A DNA stretch of 64,000 nt, taken from the NCBI GenBank assembly GCA_039707655.1, contig CM077676.1, positions 240,082,866-240,146,865 on the forward strand, given 5' to 3'. The position numbers and the translations under genes are program-made. Below the pieces are notes generated by a model. That model made no database searches. It had not been told where the DNA came from and worked only from the letters and a program-made list of their open reading frames with translations. This document shows positions 58,585-64,000 of this stretch, one piece after another; the stretch's first letter is position 1, and the number at the start of each line of letters is the position of its first letter. The stretch comes from Elymus sibiricus. Taxonomy: Eukaryota > Streptophyta > Magnoliopsida > Poales > Poaceae.

Positions 58585-61500
58585 ACTTATACTAATTAGG
58601 GACTCCCTAGAAATTCCCATGTTAATCAGTAATTAGGAGCCGTTAATCTGGTGGGACCAAATTATTACGGTGTAGATCGATCCATCTAATTCTCGATTAA
58701 AAGTTTGCTCAGTCGTGAAAAAAAGGCTCCAAGGCCCACGATACATCTGTGTTGGTTGTAAAAATGAATCCCCCTAAGACTCGATCATATTACAAATCCA
58801 CCATTTATATTCCTACTAACGAAAGCAATATTTATCTTTTCTTTTAAAAGCAATCCTTATCTCTCTCAAGAAAAAAACTCTATCCACTCATATACTCCAG
58901 CCGTCTCCTTTCCGTTAAAACAAAAGAAAAAGACCTATCTCATCGTCTTCTCGCCCAATCTTCCGGTAATGGCCATCCGGTAGCCGCAAACCCTAGCTTG
59001 GCCGCCCGCTGAAACGCCCAGCGCCCACTGCCTCGCCACCTTCAACCTCTTGACCATCGAGGGTGGCAGAAACGACGGAGCCGTGCAGTTGTCGGCGCCC
59101 GTGTGCGTAAGGCGCCACTGCCTTGCGGAGCGGCTGCAGTCCTGCAGGCTGCAGCGCGCCCTTCCTCGAGCGGCACGCATGGCTGGCGGCATGATGCCAA
59201 CGGCAAACAACGCCTGGTGGAGGAGCTCTAGCAGGAGGCGGACAGTGGCGTTCTTCTTCGTTGTGGGATCCTGAACAGTAATGTCGCCTGAAGCGGTGAC
59301 ATGCTCATGCATATGACCTGCAACTAACAGCAGCTAGACTCCTAGGGGATGGAATCGAACAAAAGGTACTCCTTCCAGTACAACACTAACACTATGCAAA
59401 GTGGCCCTTTCCTCTGCCAGCTCAAATCTTGATCCGTTCATGTTTGAGGTAGTTTATACAGAGAACGAGAGGCTGCTGAGCCAGAGAACTATGTTAGGCT
59501 GGTGGACCAGCTGTTCACCTTCTTCTTAATACCATTTATTTTTGGGTGACGGTCGCCTCTGTGTCCACTCAGCAGGGAAGAATCTATCATGAATTTCCTC
59601 CACTACAAAATTTTACCCATATATATATAATATCTCTAATAGTACCCTGTACGAAATGTTAGTGCTATTTCTGCAATTTTGTAAGCTAAATTTATCGTAA
59701 GTGCATTGCATATGTAAGTAATCTAGGCTAGACTAATCTTGTGGTGTTCCATCAATTTTTATTAGAATAGAAAAAACTTATACTAATTAGGGACTCCCTA
59801 GAAATTCCCATGTTAATCAGTAATTAGGAGCCGTTAATCTGGTGGGACCAAATTATTACGGTGTAGATCGATCCATCTAATTCTCGATTAAAAGTTTGCT
59901 CAGTCGTGAAAAAAAGGCTCCAAGGCCCACGATACATCTGTGTTGGTTGTAAAAATGAATCCCCCTAAGACTCGATCATATTACAAATCCACCGTTTATA
60001 TTCCTACTAACGAAAGCAATATTTATCTTTTCTTTTAAAAGCAATCCTTATCTCTCTCAAGAAAAAAACTCTATCCACTCATATACTCCAGCCGTCTCCT
60101 TTCCGTTAAAACAAAAGAAAAAGACCTATCTCATCGTCTTCTCGCCCAATCTTCCGGTAATGGCCATCCGGTAGCCGCAAACCCTAGCTTGGCCGCCCGC
60201 TGAAACGCCCAGCGCCCACTGCCTCGCCACCTTCAACCTCTTGACCATCGAGGGTGGCAGAAACGACGGAGCCGTGCAGTTGTCGGCGCCCGTGTGCGTA
60301 AGGCGCCACTGCCTTGCGGAGCGGCTGCAGTCCTGCAGGCTGCAGCGCGCCCTTCCTCGAGCGGCACGCATGGCTGGCGGCATGATGCCAACGGCAAACA
60401 ACGCCTGGTGGAGGAGCTCTAGCAGGAGGCGGACACTGGCGTTCTTCTTCGTTGTGGGATCCTGAACAGTAATGTCGCCTGAAGCGGTGACATGCTCATG
60501 CATATGACCTGCAACTAACAGCAGCTAGACTCCTAGGGGATGGAATCGAACAAAAGGTACTCCTTCCAGTACAACACTAACACTATGCAAAGTGGCCCTT
60601 TCCTCTGCCAGCTCAAATCTTGATCCGTTCATGTTTGAGGTAGTTTATACAGAGAACGAGAGGCTGCTGAGCCAGAGAACTATGTTAGGCTGGTGGACCA
60701 GCTGTTCACCTTCTTCTTAATACCATTTATTTTTGGGTGACGGTCGCCTCTGTGTCCACTCAGCAGGGAAGAATCTATCATGAATTTCCTCCACTACAAA
60801 ATTTTACCCATATATATATAATATCTCTAATAGTACCCTGTACGAAATGTTAGTGCTATTTCTGCAATTTTGTAAGCTAAATTTATCGTAAGTGCATTGC
60901 ATATGTAAGTAATCTAGGCTAGACTAATCCTGTGGTGTTCCATCAATTTTTATTAGAATAGAAAAAACTTATACTAATTAGGGACTCCCTAGAAATTCCC
61001 ATGTTAATCAGTAATTAGGAGCCGTTAATCTGGTGGGACCAAATTATTACGGTGTAGATCGATCCATCTAATTCTCGATTAAAAGTTTGCTCAGTCGTGA
61101 AAAAAAGGCTCCAAGGCCCACGATACATCTGTGTTGGTTGTAAAAATGAATCCCCCTAAGACTCGATCATATTACAAATCCACCGTTTATATTCCTACTA
61201 ACGAAAGCAATATTTATCTTTTCTTTTAAAAGCAATCCTTATCTCTCTCAAGAAAAAAACTCTATCCACTCATATACTCCAGCCGTCTCCTTTCCGTTAA
61301 AACAAAAGAAAAAGACCTATCTCATCGTCTTCTCGCCCAATCTTCCGGTAATGGCCATCCGGTAGCCGCAAACCCTAGCTTGGCCGCCCGCTGAAACGCC
61401 CAGCGCCCACTGCCTCGCCACCTTCAACCTCTTGACCATCGAGGGTGGCAGAAACGACGGAGCCGTGCAGTTGTCGGCGCCCGTGTGCGTAAGGCGCCAC

Positions 61501-62157
61501 TGCCTTGCGGAGCGGCTGCAGTCCTGCAGGCTGCAGCGCGCCCTTCCTCGAGCGGCACGCATGGCTGGCGGCATGATGCCAACGGCAAACAACGCCTGGT
61601 GGAGGAGCTCTAGCAGGAGGCGGACACTGGCGTTCTTCTTCGTTGTGGGATCCTGAACAGTAATGTCGCCTGAAGCGGTGACATGCTCATGCATATGACC
61701 TGCAACTAACAGCAGCTAGACTCCTAGGGGATGGAATCGAACAAAAGGTACTCCTTCCAGTACAACACTAACACTATGCAAAGTGGCCCTTTCCTCTGCC
61801 AGCTCAAATCTTGATCCGTTCATGTTTGAGGTAGTTTATACAGAGAACGAGAGGCTGCTGAGCCAGAGAACTATGTTAGGCTGGTGGACCAGCTGTTCAC
61901 CTTCTTCTTAATACCATTTATTTTTGGGTGACGGTCGCCTCTGTGTCCACTCAGCAGGGAAGAATCTATCATGAATTTCCTCCACTACAAAATTTTACCC
62001 ATATATATATAATATCTCTAATAGTACCCTGTACGAAATGTTAGTGCTATTTCTGCAATTTTGTAAGCTAAATTTATCGTAAGTGCATTGCATATGTAAG
62101 TAATCTAGGCTAGACTAATCTTGTGGTGTTCCATCAATTTTTATTAGAATAGAAAAA
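58585..62157. repeat. Three exact tandem copies of a 1191-bp unit
   Basis: The phrase ACTTATACTAATTAGGGACT begins units at 58585, 59776 and 60967, an exact period of 1191 bp, and the third unit ends at 62157. I saw only three variable positions among the copies. Each unit has an AT-rich first third, a GC-rich core (about 58930-59280 in unit 1) and an AT-rich end. Each copy carries the same 125-codon minus-strand frame and a 74-codon plus-strand frame that overlap; neither resembles a known protein. The first unit is preceded by a TCTATATCTATATCTAT run. Confidence 0.95.
58930..59280. other. GC-rich core of the 1191-bp unit
   Basis: On the plus strand it resembles a gene 5' end: a CT-rich leader (ATCTCATCGTCTTCTCGCCC), then ATGGCCATCCGGTAG, which stops after four codons, then a GC-rich stretch with CTGCAG palindromes. 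It could be a captured first exon, decayed. The same core recurs in units 2 and 3. Confidence 0.35.
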
Positions 62158-62731
62158 TGGTCCTTATCACATATATAGTACGCACTAGGAAATCATGATT
62201 CATGGAATCATTGGCAGTTGATATATATGATGGTTGATAACAATACTTTAGGGTACCCATTCTGCCATATTTTACATACGCAACAAATATTTTAACACCT
62301 GATCTGGTAGAGAAAACAGACTGAGATATTCTGTTCTTACCTACTGATAAATCTTTATCAAGCACTTAGCATTCAACATGATTCAGTTTCCAGCGCTTGT
62401 GGTTTGTAAGTCAGTCGACCGTATCTTTTCCATTGTGTTCGCACTCATTTTTTCTCTCTCTTTCATATCAACTTATTTTGATTATCATTGCCCATATGTA
62501 TCTAATTAGGTTTGCAATTACACTTTGTTTTATTTATCATCTGTATCTAGAAAATCAGATTGTGAAGCTTACAATTTATTGTTTTCTGTGAATTCCCTTT
62601 ATTTTGCTGATAGTCCACTACTCAGGATTATAAGAGACATCATCTTTGTGAGCATTTTTCCTTCAGGTGTTGCAAGGTGTTGGTATGGTTCTACAGAGAG
62701 CTGCACAGCATGCCTAATTTGTACTTACCTT
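62158..62731. other. AT-rich sequence, nothing recognised
   Basis: I see no coding frame, terminal repeats or known element here. Confidence 0.5.
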
Positions 62732-63691
62732 GCAGTTCTGTAGATCTACTACAATTATATGATGTCCTCAAATCAGAACTTTGCAAGCATGACAAGATAT
62801 CAACATATGATTTTTGCCTCTGTTTTTATGTTGTGAATTTCTGTAATTTGCTTAGACTTTGCGTCGGGATTAAGATCACGATAATTGCAAGGATTTTCAT
62901 TTTCGGTTTTGAAAGGTATTGGTGATGTTCCAGTCCACTACTGCAAAGCGCACCTTTGGTTCGATCATACATTCATAGTAGTTTGATGTACTACGTTTTG
63001 GTTGGCAGAGAGGATTCTTATGGGGACACATGATTCACTGTATTTTGTTTTGTTTTCAGGCCGATGAAATTGCTGGACTGAAAAAAAATCAGTGTGTATA
63101 TAAGGTAATTCTCATTGCAACGGTACACTTTCCTCTACAAAAGGTATTGCTGTAATAATAATTTCTACTCTATATTCTAATAAGTTTTGGTTGGACACTT
63201 GAGCTCCGTTAGCAGTTCTGTAGATCTACTACAATTATATGATGTCCTCATATTAGAACTTTGCAAGCATGATAAGATATCAATGTATGATTTTCGCCTC
63301 TATTTTTATGATGTGAATATCTATAATTTGCTAAGACATTGCGTCGGGATTAAGAGCATGATAATTGCGAGGATTTTCATTTTCAGTTTTGAAAGGTATT
63401 GGTGAGGTTCCAGTCCATTACTGCAGAGCACACCTTTGGTTAGATCATACATTCATAGTAGTTTGATGTACTACGTTTTGGTTGGCAGAGAGAATTCTTA
63501 TGGTGACACATGATTCACTGTATTTTGCTCTGTTTTCAGGCGGATGAAATTGTTGGACTGGAAAAAAAATCAGTGTAATATATGGTAATTCTCATTGCAA
63601 TGTCCACTTTCCTCTACAGAAGGCGTTGCTGTAATAATAATTTCTATATTCTAATAACTTGCGGTTGGACACTTGAGCTCCGTTAGTAAGT
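62732..63691. repeat. 480-bp tandem duplication
   Basis: The phrase GCAGTTCTGTAGATCTACTA begins copies at 62732 and 63212. The copies are similar but diverged, with many substitutions and small indels. Each contains an exon-like piece bounded by TTTTCAG and GTAATTC; copy 1 reads ADEIAGLKKNQCVYK, while copy 2 has an early stop. The parent gene is not recognised. Confidence 0.85.
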
Positions 63692-64000
63692 TTTTACTAC
63701 TAAATATATTCACTGACGCACTAATTGCAAAATTAATGTTTGTACGCAGTTACATGGTTCAATATTTATTTTTATTACAAATATATGGTTGTTTACATGC
63801 AAGTCTAGCAATATTTTGGAAATACTTTCTTTCAGTGATGACACTTGAGTTTTGCTACAAAATAAGCATTGTCAGGAGACTGCTTACTATAGAAACTAAA
63901 TTTCTGTAAAATTCACTGCTGCTCTTTTGATTTTTTGTATTTTCCCCTAACAAATGTTCGATTTTTAGTACTTTATCATCTACATCAACTTTAGATGTAT
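63692..64000. other. AT-rich sequence, nothing recognised
   Basis: I see no gene or element up to the window edge. Confidence 0.5.

Noticed and set aside
58935..59312. 125-codon minus-strand frame in each 1191-bp unit
   Set aside because: The copies are too similar to show constraint, a second frame overlaps it on the other strand, and the region is GC-rich. It may be chance.

Overview
The window is a repeat-dense intergenic block of a large grass genome. Triticeae (wheat, Aegilops or barley type) is the best fit, from the LTR style (TGATACGTCTCC starts, CTATACTTGTGGGTTATCA ends), tRNA-Asp primer sites, a huge CACTA element with a TNP2-type transposase, and Tourist, Stowaway and Mutator MITEs. 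No rRNA, tRNA or convincing intact host gene is seen. Almost everything is explained by transposons nested in transposons, each boundary supported by its own target-site duplication (TSD).

Layout. The oldest layer is a Copia retrotransposon on the minus strand, from about 58560 (5' truncated) to beyond base 1. Its 3' LTR is broken by a solo LTR (155-1664, TSD GGGCC) and by Gypsy element A (2151-8725, TSD CTTGT). Its coding region is cut by a 45.1-kb CACTA transposon (11672-56772, TSD AAT); the Copia reading frame resumes correctly on the far side. Inside the CACTA lie Gypsy element B (14420-24000, TSD TTGAC), a Tourist MITE (25254-25435, TSD TAA), a 2.35-kb inverted-repeat element (35104-37451) with a 271-aa repeat-protein ORF, a Mutator-type MITE (40068-40973), Gypsy element C (45299-51957, TSD ACCGC, same family as A) and a solo LTR (54904-56484, TSD GTTAT). 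Without these the CACTA is still about 24 kb.

The CACTA carries a minus-strand TNP2-type transposase gene (27383-30896, three in-frame stops), a convergent GRF zinc-finger/membrane pseudogene (26340-27029), and a plus-strand gene built of repeated exon modules (44791-53505) that may be the second CACTA gene. Its arms hold several families of short tandem repeats.

Gypsy elements A, B and C are non-autonomous: they keep LTRs, primer sites, polypurine tracts and gag-like ORFs but no reverse transcriptase or integrase. B also has gag-protease and an ATHILA ORF-1-like ORF with its own promoter-like leader and intron. All share a GC-rich hairpin just upstream of the TATA box, and A, B and C share a conserved noncoding internal block.

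Right of the Copia element, 58585-62157 is an exact head-to-tail triplication of a 1191-bp unit, followed by a 480-bp tandem duplication (62732-63691). These are not explained by any element I recognise. Differences and identities are counted by eye; family names are tentative.
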